Positions 57,372 through 64,000 of a DNA stretch of 64,000 bases are shown in pieces. The position numbers and the translations under genes are program-made. The first letter of the stretch is position 1, and every line of letters begins with the position of its first letter. The stretch comes from Nocardia pneumoniae NBRC 100136 (lineage in GTDB: Bacteria; Actinomycetota; Actinomycetes; Mycobacteriales; Mycobacteriaceae): positions 22,905 through 86,904 of the forward strand of contig NZ_BAGF01000147.1 of assembly GCF_000308755.1 (NCBI RefSeq). Direction: 5' to 3'. Below the pieces are notes generated by a model. That model made no database searches and had not been told where the DNA came from. It saw only the letters and a program-made list of their open reading frames with translations.

Positions 57372-57923
57372 ATGACTATGTCGCCGCGCTGGAGCCGGTT
57401 CGTCCTCTTGGCCCACATCCTGTCCTCCGTCGCCTGGGTCGGCGCCGTCGTCGCCTATGTGGCGCTGGCGGTGGTCGTACTCGACAAGCCCGACGCGCTG
57501 ACTGTTCGAGGAGCACTCGTGTCCATGCAGACTATGGCGTGGACGGTCATCGTCCCGCTGAGCCTGGCTTCGCTGCTGACCGGCTTGATCCAATCCGTCG
57601 GCACTCGCTGGGGCCTGTTCGTGCACTACTGGGTGATCTTCAAGCTGATCCTGACCGTGGTCGGCATCGCCGTGCTGTTGATTTACACTCGCTCGATCGA
57701 CTACTTCGCGGGCTTGGCGAGCGAGGCGGAATCGACTGACCAGATTACCGAGTTGCAGAACCCCACACACCTGATCCACTCCCTCGGCGGCCTCGCGGTA
57801 CTGGTGGCCGCGGCCGCACTGTCGGTGTACAAGCCCAAAGGGGTTACGCCTCTTGCGCAACGCAGACAACGCCGAAGGGATTTGCCTGGAACTCCGGCGG
57901 ACACCACACGGGTGGCGTCGTGA
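57372..57923 (+). CDS. DUF2269-like four-helix membrane protein
   Basis: The 183-residue protein has four hydrophobic helices: FVLLAHILSSVAWVGAVVAY (about 10-30), MAWTVIVPLSLASLLTGLIQ (about 55-75), HYWVIFKLILTVVGIAVLLI (about 85-105) and HSLGGLAVLVAAAALSVY (about 137-155), then a basic tail. The His and Lys positions in helices (LLAHILSS, VHYWVIFKL) match the DUF2269 pattern. ATG 57372 follows GGGAG. Its stop overlaps the ABC ATPase start (GTGA at 57920-57923), so the proteins are coupled. Function is unknown. Confidence 0.78.
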   Translation: MTMSPRWSRFVLLAHILSSVAWVGAVVAYVALAVVVLDKPDALTVRGALVSMQTMAWTVIVPLSLASLLTGLIQSVGTRWGLFVHYWVIFKLILTVVGIAVLLIYTRSIDYFAGLASEAESTDQITELQNPTHLIHSLGGLAVLVAAAALSVYKPKGVTPLAQRRQRRRDLPGTPADTTRVAS

Positions 57924-58675
57924 TCGCCGAAGCGCGCCGGTTGCGTGCTGTCCCCGATTCAGGCGTAACAGCGGCGACAGGCCTGATCGACGCCGTCGAT
58001 ATCGCGAAAACCTATCCGGTCGGCCATCGCGACGTGGTGGCGCTCCATGGAATGAGCTTGAAAGTCGAGGAAGGGGACTTCGTTGCGATCGTCGGACGGT
58101 CGGGCAGCGGCAAGACGACGTTGTTGCACCTCCTTGCCGGGATCGAGCGTCCGACATCGGGCTCGGTGTCGGCCGCGGGCGCTTCGCTCGACACTCTTTC
58201 CGAGACCGAACTTGCCCGGTGGCGCAGTCGCCGCGTCGGGCTGGTGTTCCGGTTCTTCCAGCTCCTTCCGACCTTGACCGTCGCCGAGAATGTCCGCTTG
58301 CCCATGGAGCTCGCCGATCTCGATACGCCGGCGCACCGTCGCAGCCGGGTGTGGGAACTGCTCGATCGCGTCGGGATCGCCGATCAGGCCGACAAGCTGC
58401 CGTCGATGCTCTCCGGTGGTCAGCAGCAGCGGGCGGCGATCGCCAGGGCGCTCGCCAACGACCCTCCCCTCCTGCTCGCCGACGAACCCACCGGCAATCT
58501 GGATTCCACCACGTCGCAGGAAGTGCTCGAGCTGTTCGTGGACCTGAACCACGACGGGCGGACCATCGTTGTGGTCACCCATGAGCAGGGCATCCGGGCC
58601 TTCGTCAAACGAGAGATCACCATCGCGGACGGCCGCATCGTCGGGGACGAGCGCTTGGTGCCGGTCCGGCCATGA
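57920..58675 (+). CDS. ABC transporter ATPase, MacB/LolD-like, without a permease nearby
   Basis: The 251-residue ATPase has Walker A GRSGSGKT (60-67), the signature LSGGQQQRAAIARAL, Walker B LLLADEPTGNLDS and a switch His in VVVTHEQG. The overall pattern (AENVRLPMELADL) is that of MacB/LolD/FtsE-type ATPases that pair with FtsX-like permeases. The Q-loop region reads VGLVFRFFQLLP, whereas VGFVFQFFNLLP is usual, so the Gln normally contacting Mg-ATP is Arg and a nearby residue is Gln. No FtsX-like permease follows. Its only coupled partner is the DUF2269-like protein, which may be a membrane partner or may be unrelated. Confidence 0.88.
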   Translation: MIAEARRLRAVPDSGVTAATGLIDAVDIAKTYPVGHRDVVALHGMSLKVEEGDFVAIVGRSGSGKTTLLHLLAGIERPTSGSVSAAGASLDTLSETELARWRSRRVGLVFRFFQLLPTLTVAENVRLPMELADLDTPAHRRSRVWELLDRVGIADQADKLPSMLSGGQQQRAAIARALANDPPLLLADEPTGNLDSTTSQEVLELFVDLNHDGRTIVVVTHEQGIRAFVKREITIADGRIVGDERLVPVRP

Positions 58676-58786
58676 TGCAGGACGAAGTGCCGCTATTCGA
58701 ACACTACGTATTGCCCGACTACACAACGTATCCTCGGCGCGGCCGCAGTCCCGGCCGACACCACAACTGCGTTCGAGGAGCACGAC

Positions 58787-59218
58787 ATGAACATGCGAAC
58801 AGTCATCGGATTCGCTCTGGTGCTTGCTTTTCCGGCACTCGCTCTGGAAGCACCCTTCGCTGCGGCCCAGTCCGGCAAACCGATGGCCACCTGGAATGTG
58901 GAGGCCCGCAATGTCGGGGGCCGGGTGGCCGGCCAGTTGTTCGCCGATGGCACTGCGGAGGGAACCGGCCGACTCGCGGTCCCGATGCCGGGAGGTGCCG
59001 CCACCTACAGCATCAAGGCCGTGAGTTGGACCGCGGTGTCCCCGACCGATTACGGCATCATCGTCGAAGTAGACGGCGGCGCGGCCGGCGTTCGCTGCCT
59101 GGTCGTGCCTGTGACCACTGGCGAACCCCAGTTCGGGGTCGGCATCGCGAACGACGGGAATTGTGCGCATGCAGAGCCACAGTCCGATGTCGCGGGCCGG
59201 GTCACCCTGCTCCCGTAG
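58787..59218 (+). CDS. Small secreted protein of unknown function
   Basis: The 143-residue protein has a clear signal peptide (MRTVIGFALVLAFPALALEA, cleavage near AAAQS at about 28). The mature part of about 115 residues is beta-rich (TWNVEARNVGGRVAGQLFAD; SIKAVSWTAVSPTDYGIIVE) and contains two Cys (VRCLVVPV and NDGNCAHAE) that could form one disulfide. GAGGAG lies before ATG 58787. It follows the ABC gene by 111 bases and could be in the same transcript. Family not recognised. Confidence 0.75.
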   Translation: MNMRTVIGFALVLAFPALALEAPFAAAQSGKPMATWNVEARNVGGRVAGQLFADGTAEGTGRLAVPMPGGAATYSIKAVSWTAVSPTDYGIIVEVDGGAAGVRCLVVPVTTGEPQFGVGIANDGNCAHAEPQSDVAGRVTLLP

Positions 59219-59233
59219 GCGGTTGCCGCTCTG

Positions 59234-59268
59234 GGTGGTCGGCCGCCGTGCAGCACGAGCCGACCACC
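59234..59268. terminator. Hairpin between convergent genes
   Basis: GGTGGTCGGC (59234-59243) and GCCGACCACC (59259-59268) form a perfect 10-bp stem with a 15-base loop between the secreted-protein gene and the stop of the MDMPI-type gene. It could act in both directions. Confidence 0.65.
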
Positions 59269-59279
59269 TCCGCCCACCC

Positions 59280-59996
59280 TCAGGCGCGGTTCAACGGCTC
59301 CGGACCACGCAACCGCTGCAAGGTCGGCAGCTCGCCGGACGACGACTCCACCGGCGACTGCGGCGCTCGTCCGGACAGCCACGCCGCGAGGTCGGTCAAC
59401 GCTCCCCGTATCTCGACCGGCTCCCCTGTCCCGAGCTTCCAGGTGCCTCCCTCATGTGCGATCAGGTCCACTTGGATTCCCGCGGGGATGCGTGGAGTCA
59501 GGAATTCGAACAGGTGCGCGCAGAAGGACGGCGACCACGAATTCGGTGAGTAGCCCAAGTCGTAGTCGACACAGTGGATTTCGGCCTCGCGCCAGCTGCC
59601 GTACAGCACACTGGTCAGCGTGCAGGGTTCGCGGTAGTTCGCGGGCAGGTCCCAGTCGGAGGGCCCGAGTGCGGACCATGTCTCGTCCAATGCCGATGTC
59701 GCGCGGGTCAGCTCGGCCACCAATCGGTCGGCCGGTTCGTGGGCGCGCGCGGCGATCTCCGCTTCCCGGCCCGGTCTGCCACCGTCATAGAAGTCGACTG
59801 ATGAGCCGGTCATCGCGTGCCGCACCTGGCGGTGCGCCGCCCGCAGGAAGGCGAGCCGACAGGACAAGACATGACCGCGAGTCCAGCCCGGCAGGACGGA
59901 ATTCGCCCGCGCGCTGTCTTCGCCGATCGAAGCGATCAACGTGCGTTCCCGCTCGTGAATGGATTTCACCTGCCGGACGACATCATCGGTATTCAT
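59280..59996 (-). CDS. Maleylpyruvate isomerase-type (MDMPI/DinB-fold) protein
   Basis: The 238-residue protein has the N-terminal MDMPI helix-bundle motif LPGWTRGHVLS (His 42) and WREAEIHCVDYDLGY near 140-155, giving the three metal ligands His, Glu and His of mycothiol-dependent maleylpyruvate isomerases and related thiol transferases. The usual ARNADA after the first His is replaced by CRLAFLRAA, so the thiol-binding face differs. ATG 59996 is chosen, with GAGG eight bases upstream; a GTG two codons earlier is too close to it. It begins 13 bases after the PIG-L stop and is the last gene of the four-gene operon. Confidence 0.8.
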   Translation of the reverse strand: MNTDDVVRQVKSIHERERTLIASIGEDSARANSVLPGWTRGHVLSCRLAFLRAAHRQVRHAMTGSSVDFYDGGRPGREAEIAARAHEPADRLVAELTRATSALDETWSALGPSDWDLPANYREPCTLTSVLYGSWREAEIHCVDYDLGYSPNSWSPSFCAHLFEFLTPRIPAGIQVDLIAHEGGTWKLGTGEPVEIRGALTDLAAWLSGRAPQSPVESSSGELPTLQRLRGPEPLNRA

Positions 59997-60009
59997 CTGC
60001 ACAACCTCG

Positions 60010-60741
60010 TCAGCTCAGAGGGATTTGTTCGAATGCCATGGCATAGGTGCAGCCGAGACGCTCGCCCGCCCCCCGGGCGATGCCGGTGAGGAACTGCTCG
60101 GGATCGGCCATCGGACCTTCCGACAGTCCGTCGAGGTAGGTCGAGTGCGCACGCAGCGACTTCACACCGGTGGCGAAGTGCTCGTCGACGTCGACCGCGT
60201 GGGTGGGGTATGGCGACCCGGCGACCAGGACCGACCGCACTCCACTCCACGGCTCGAGGCCCTCGTCGAGTTGGTCTCGGAACACCCACCGGTTGGCGGC
60301 ATCTCTGACGCCGTCGATCACCGCGCGTCCCACCGCGATGTGATCGGCTTGGTTGGGCGCGCCGCCCATCCAGGTGAGGTGATGATTGGCGGTCAGCACA
60401 ACGTCGGGGCGATGGCGCCGGATCACGCGAGCGATGTCGCGACGCAACGGTATGCCGTACTCGATGATCCCATCCTGATGATCGAGAAACTCGACGGCAT
60501 GGACACCGACGATCGCCGCGGCAACACGCTGCTCGCGTTCTCGGACACTTCCGGCCCACTCGGGCGCCATTGCGTCGATGCCTGCCTCGCCGCGAGTGGC
60601 AATGCAGTAGACGACGTTCTTGCCCTGCGCGGTCCAGCGGGCGACGGCGGCGGCCGCCCCGTATTCGAGGTCGTCCGGATGTGCCACGACAGCCAGTGCG
60701 GTCGACCAGTCCTCGGCGACCGGATGAAGTTCGTTCGACAT
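60010..60741 (-). CDS. PIG-L family zinc deacetylase
   Basis: The 243-residue protein has the zinc-binding AHPDD motif (AVVAHPDDLEYG, residues 20-24), ATRGEAGIDA, and a later histidine in NQADHIAVGRAVIDG, as in the GlcNAc-inositol deacetylase MshB, the mycothiol conjugate amidase Mca and antibiotic-tailoring N-deacetylases. It is shorter than MshB/Mca and has LTANHHLTWMGGAPNQ in the middle region. ATG 60741 follows AGGGGG. It lies 10 bases after the phosphotransferase-like gene. In this operon a tailoring role on an N-acylated or sugar-bearing metabolite is plausible. Confidence 0.85.
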   Translation of the reverse strand: MSNELHPVAEDWSTALAVVAHPDDLEYGAAAAVARWTAQGKNVVYCIATRGEAGIDAMAPEWAGSVREREQRVAAAIVGVHAVEFLDHQDGIIEYGIPLRRDIARVIRRHRPDVVLTANHHLTWMGGAPNQADHIAVGRAVIDGVRDAANRWVFRDQLDEGLEPWSGVRSVLVAGSPYPTHAVDVDEHFATGVKSLRAHSTYLDGLSEGPMADPEQFLTGIARGAGERLGCTYAMAFEQIPLS

Positions 60742-60751
60742 CGAAGGCCCC

Positions 60752-63427
60752 CTAAACGCGAACGACATCGGCGGACGCGGCACTCAGCGAGCACACCGTG
60801 CCGAGCGAACCGTCGACGCGGATCCGCTGACCGTCAGTGATGAGCGTGGTCGCGTTGTCGATGCCGACCACCGCGGGCAGACCTAGTTCACGCGCCACCA
60901 CGGCGCCGTGAGCCATCACCCCGCCGACCTCCAGCACTACGCCGCGCACCGCCGAGAACAGCGGTGTCCATGCCGGGTCGGCGAACGGAGCGACCAGAAT
61001 GTCGCCGTCCTCGAACGTCGCCTGCTCGGGCCGCAAGACGACACGGGCCCGACCTTCGACCACACCGGCGGACACCGGACTGCCTACCAAGGTCCCGGCG
61101 GTCGGGACGGCACTGCCGCCGATCGCCACCATTTCGCCGTCGCTCGCGAGCAGTCGTGGTACCTGCAGACTCATCGAGACCTCGAATTCGGACTTTCGCG
61201 CGCGGATGACTTCGGCGAGGTCGTCGGGGGCCCGACCGGACAGCAATCCGCGTAATTCGTGCAGCGACAGGTAGTTACCGTCGGCGGCGGACTCGAGAAC
61301 GCCGGTGGCGACGAGCGACTCGACCTCGGCCCTGATCCCGGTCCGATAGATGTCGAACAAGCCGACCGTGAGGAACTTCTGGTGTTCACGCAACGCCATG
61401 AGGGTGCGGTGTACTCGGATCAGGCGAGACAGGATTCGAGCGCGGATCCGCCCGTTGCGAGTGCTTCGAACACGACCGAGGATCCGATCGATCGCGGTGT
61501 CGGCCGCCCGTGCGCCTTCCACGAAGCGGGTGCGGTGCTCGCCGGGAAAGCTGGTCTGGCTGGCGGCGAGAATGGATGTGAACAACAGGGTCGGGCGATC
61601 GATCCAGCGCGGTCGGGCGATGTCGATCTCGCCGGGCCCGCGCATGCCGAAGTGCGCCAGGAAGTCCTCCAGAGCCTTTCGGAACTGGGGACCGCCGGAC
61701 ATCGTGTCCAGCATTGCCAGCTCGAATTCTTCCGGAGGGTCTTCGAGGATCTCGCGCAATGCTGGGTTGTCCCGGGTCGAATCGGCCAGATCGGCGAGCA
61801 CCAAGCCCATTTCGGTGGTGATGTTGCCCGGCAGGGACTTGTCCAGCGCGCCGACATCGGTGGTGTCACCGAGCCAGCGCTCAACCAATCGCTCGATCAG
61901 CTGGCGAGCCAGCAACGCCGACATCGGGCCGATGACCAGCTGATCGACGATTCGCGGCGCGACCGCGTGCATGTCGGCCTGGATCGCTGCGATACGTTTC
62001 GCGCCGCCCGACGAACCCACCCTCGCACGAGCGGTCGCCAGGCTCCGCTGCCTGAACCGGTGGATGGCCGCGTGTCGTTCGTTCAGATTCGACCAGCACA
62101 GATCATTGAGCACCCGGAGCCCCGCGCGAAGGAGGAAGATGTTGATGGCTGCTTCGCGGCGCAATGTCGTGCGATACCCACGCTGAAACTCGGTGCGAGC
62201 GGCGAACTCGCGCACGGTCTGTCCAACTCGGGCATCCATGCTGCCGACGGCCCAGGACAGCACTCGACGGGCGAGCGGTGAGTGCAATGGCGCGGTGTAG
62301 TCGAAGAACACGCGATCTCCCGCGGTTGTCATCTGTGAGCTTTCACCGCTGGGCAGTCTGCGGCCGAACGGGAAGTACGTGCGCAGCACCGACTGTCCGA
62401 GCGGGGAGATGGCCTCGGTCATCATCTGCTGGTGGCCGAAGGAGAAGTACAGGTGCAGCCATCCGTCCGCAGGTGGCGGTGGCGTTGGGAACAATGAGGT
62501 GATCGGCCTGGACTGCAGGATGAGGAATCCGGTGCCGGTGCGGGCCCATTCGATGTCCTGTGGACTGCCGAAGTAGGCCTCGAGCCGCCGGCCTAGTGCC
62601 GCCAGTTCACGAATTTCGTTGTCCGGCAATGCCTGAGCTCTGCGGTCTGCCGTCGCGAGCTCGACGTTTTCTACACCGCCGCCGGGCAAAGGCTTCGTGA
62701 TCACGGTCTTGGTCGAGATCGACTTGTGCAGGACGCCGCTGGAGTCCAGTGAATACAGATCTGGGCTGACTGCCCCGGAGACGACGGATTCGCCGAGGCC
62801 GAACGCGGCGTTGATCACGGTGACGCCGCGCCGGCCGGACACAGGATCGGCGGTGAACATCACGCCCGCGACCGTGGCGTCCGCCATCCGCTGCACGATC
62901 ACCGCCAGCTCGACGTCGCGATGGCCGATGCCGCGCCGCCGACGGTAGTCGATCGCTCGGTCGGTGAACACCGACAGCCAGCAACGACGTACGCAGTCGA
63001 GCAACTGCCGCTCGTCGGTCACATTCAGGAATGTGTCGTATTGTCCGGCGAACGACGCTGTCCGCAGGTCCTCAGCCGTCGCGGAAGACCGTACCGCGCA
63101 CGGATTGCCGTCTATCACTCGATGCCACTGATCACACAGCTCCAGTGAGATGTGTTCCGGCACCGGAATTTCGCCCAGCCGCTTGCGGAATTCGGCCCCT
63201 ATCCTGGCGCGCTCCGCGTCATCGGCCGCATTGTCGAGCCGCGAATACAGCTCCTCCACATCAGGGCACGAGTCGAGGAACCGGCGAAATGCTTCGGTAG
63301 TGAGACAGAACCCGTCGGGGACGGACTGATCCGCGCTGATCAATTCACCGAGGTTGCGTGCCTTGCCTCCAACTACACGGAGTGGTCTATCGGGCAACTC
63401 CGATATGTGAATAATGTATTCGGACAT
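60752..63427 (-). CDS. Rifampin phosphotransferase/PEP synthase-like three-domain enzyme
   Basis: The 891-residue protein has an N-terminal ATP-grasp domain (about 1-320: VGGKARNLGELISADQSVPD, CAVRSSATAEDL, SFAGQYDTFLNV, VAGVMFTADPVSG, FGLGESVVSGAVSPD). A central domain follows (about 330-770; starts near LHLYFSFGHQQMMTEAISPL), and a C-terminal swivelling His domain (about 790-891) has the phosphorylated His in VGGVMAHGAVVARELGLP. This layout and length match rifampin phosphotransferases, which move the beta-phosphate of ATP onto a substrate hydroxyl; true PEP synthases have a different C-terminal PEP domain. GGAGG lies before ATG 63427. The operon suggests a biosynthetic substrate rather than, or besides, rifampin. 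Confidence 0.85.
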   Translation of the reverse strand: MSEYIIHISELPDRPLRVVGGKARNLGELISADQSVPDGFCLTTEAFRRFLDSCPDVEELYSRLDNAADDAERARIGAEFRKRLGEIPVPEHISLELCDQWHRVIDGNPCAVRSSATAEDLRTASFAGQYDTFLNVTDERQLLDCVRRCWLSVFTDRAIDYRRRRGIGHRDVELAVIVQRMADATVAGVMFTADPVSGRRGVTVINAAFGLGESVVSGAVSPDLYSLDSSGVLHKSISTKTVITKPLPGGGVENVELATADRRAQALPDNEIRELAALGRRLEAYFGSPQDIEWARTGTGFLILQSRPITSLFPTPPPPADGWLHLYFSFGHQQMMTEAISPLGQSVLRTYFPFGRRLPSGESSQMTTAGDRVFFDYTAPLHSPLARRVLSWAVGSMDARVGQTVREFAARTEFQRGYRTTLRREAAINIFLLRAGLRVLNDLCWSNLNERHAAIHRFRQRSLATARARVGSSGGAKRIAAIQADMHAVAPRIVDQLVIGPMSALLARQLIERLVERWLGDTTDVGALDKSLPGNITTEMGLVLADLADSTRDNPALREILEDPPEEFELAMLDTMSGGPQFRKALEDFLAHFGMRGPGEIDIARPRWIDRPTLLFTSILAASQTSFPGEHRTRFVEGARAADTAIDRILGRVRSTRNGRIRARILSRLIRVHRTLMALREHQKFLTVGLFDIYRTGIRAEVESLVATGVLESAADGNYLSLHELRGLLSGRAPDDLAEVIRARKSEFEVSMSLQVPRLLASDGEMVAIGGSAVPTAGTLVGSPVSAGVVEGRARVVLRPEQATFEDGDILVAPFADPAWTPLFSAVRGVVLEVGGVMAHGAVVARELGLPAVVGIDNATTLITDGQRIRVDGSLGTVCSLSAASADVVRV

Positions 63428-63459
63428 GCGGTGTCCTCCCGTGTTTCGGGGTCGGGATA

Positions 63460-64000
63460 TCAGGGGGTGTCGACGATCTCGAGAACGGCACACGCGGCCT
63501 CCATGCCGGGCGCGTCGCTGACCAGCAGAACGTGGTCGCCGACGCCGACCGCGCCCGAGCGCCACAGGTGCTCCAGCCCCCGGATCTGGTCCACCGGGCC
63601 CGCGTGCCCTGCTCGGCGCGTGTACTCCCAGATCCCCTGGTCTTCTTTGATTCCCAAGGGCTCCAAGAATATTGCGTGGAGGGCATCGCGGTGGAATCCA
63701 TCATGGACCACGCGTGCGATGTCGTCCATGCGGACACCGGCGTCCTCGAGCGCTCGTTCGACGGTCTCGATGAGCACGGTTCCGAGGTCAGTGAAAACCG
63801 GGCCGCCAGCGAGCCCCTCACGGCGGCTGTATTCCAATCGCTCGTCGAAATTCAGCATGCGTCCCACCGTCAAGCCAGGCGGAAACAGTGCTTCACCGCC
63901 GCGGTGGCGGTATTCGAGTTCTGGGTCGGAGACCGAATCGATAGCAAGCAACCGAGCGAACCCACCCCGCTTCGACAACACCACCGCACCACCACCATCA
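63460..64000 (-). CDS. KASIII-like (FabH-family) acyl enzyme, C-terminal part, cut by window edge
   Basis: About 180 codons are present and the frame runs off the right edge. It reads DGGGAVVLSKRGGFARLLAI, then DDIARVVHDGFHRDALHAIF, GIWEYTRRAGHAGPVDQIRG and ends DHVLLVSDAPGMEAACAVLE. This is the C-terminal half of the 3-oxoacyl-ACP synthase III fold. The position of FabH's Asn (GNTSAAS) reads GHAGPVDQ, and the His region reads VVHDGFH, so the Cys-His-Asn triad is not standard. Such variants include acyl-transferring enzymes of antibiotic pathways. It is the first visible gene of the leftward operon, 32 bases before the phosphotransferase-like gene. Confidence 0.78.
   Translation of the reverse strand, partial: DGGGAVVLSKRGGFARLLAIDSVSDPELEYRHRGGEALFPPGLTVGRMLNFDERLEYSRREGLAGGPVFTDLGTVLIETVERALEDAGVRMDDIARVVHDGFHRDALHAIFLEPLGIKEDQGIWEYTRRAGHAGPVDQIRGLEHLWRSGAVGVGDHVLLVSDAPGMEAACAVLEIVDTP

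Noticed and set aside
63428..63459. Rifampin-associated element upstream of the phosphotransferase-like gene
   Set aside because: The 32-base gap after the KASIII-like stop shows no long inverted repeat of the type known upstream of rifampin-inactivating genes.

Overview
This window looks like chromosomal DNA of a mycolic-acid-producing actinomycete, most likely Nocardia or a close relative. The evidence is very high G+C, frequent GTG/TTG starts, 4-nt gene overlaps, and families typical of that group: a Mas-like polyketide synthase with a PapA acyltransferase, an MmpL-type exporter, two antigen-85-type esterases, a mycothiol-type DinB protein, and an lpqS-cysK2-MFS gene trio with the same order as Mycobacterium tuberculosis Rv0847-Rv0849. 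The genus is inferred from gene families and was not tested by alignment. No rRNA, tRNA, CRISPR array, complete insertion sequence or replication origin was seen.

Layout. 0-6.7 kb: membrane proteins, an MscS channel, a lipoprotein, and decayed genes (a membrane-protein remnant at 250-578, a monooxygenase tail at 4172-4372, a half-length AMP-binding protein at 5729-6634). 6.8-11.8 kb: a PucR-type regulator, a methyltransferase, a TetR regulator divergent from a flavin amine oxidase with two tandem operators between them, and a two-domain VOC protein. 12-33 kb: a lipid-assembly region with a single-chain multidomain acyl-CoA carboxylase, a PKS-PapA-barrel-protein operon (26792 down to 18251), a divergent MmpL exporter, an esterase-MFS pair, and a second esterase. 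33-40.4 kb: ordinary housekeeping and hypothetical genes (isochorismatase-type hydrolase, DHA2 exporter, SGNH hydrolase, D,D-carboxypeptidase) and a patch of broken genes (39.7-40.35 kb).

40.5-55.3 kb is rich in copper-related genes: a YcnI-type protein, an 18-cysteine copper-storage-type protein, a multicopper oxidase, lpqS-cysK2-MFS, several MFS exporters (one a multiply frameshifted pseudogene), and a His-rich protein. Three CsoR/RicR-like palindromes (41871, 52621, 55301) precede the oxidase, one MFS gene and the His-rich gene; no CsoR-type repressor is encoded here, so it would have to act in trans. 55.6-59.2 kb holds a CPA2 cation/proton antiporter divergent from a DUF2269-type membrane protein translationally coupled to an ABC ATPase, then a small secreted protein. 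59.3-64 kb is a tight leftward operon: a KASIII-like enzyme (cut by the window edge), a rifampin-phosphotransferase-like three-domain enzyme, a PIG-L-type deacetylase and a maleylpyruvate-isomerase-type protein. This operon and the lipid region are the two most interesting biosynthetic segments.
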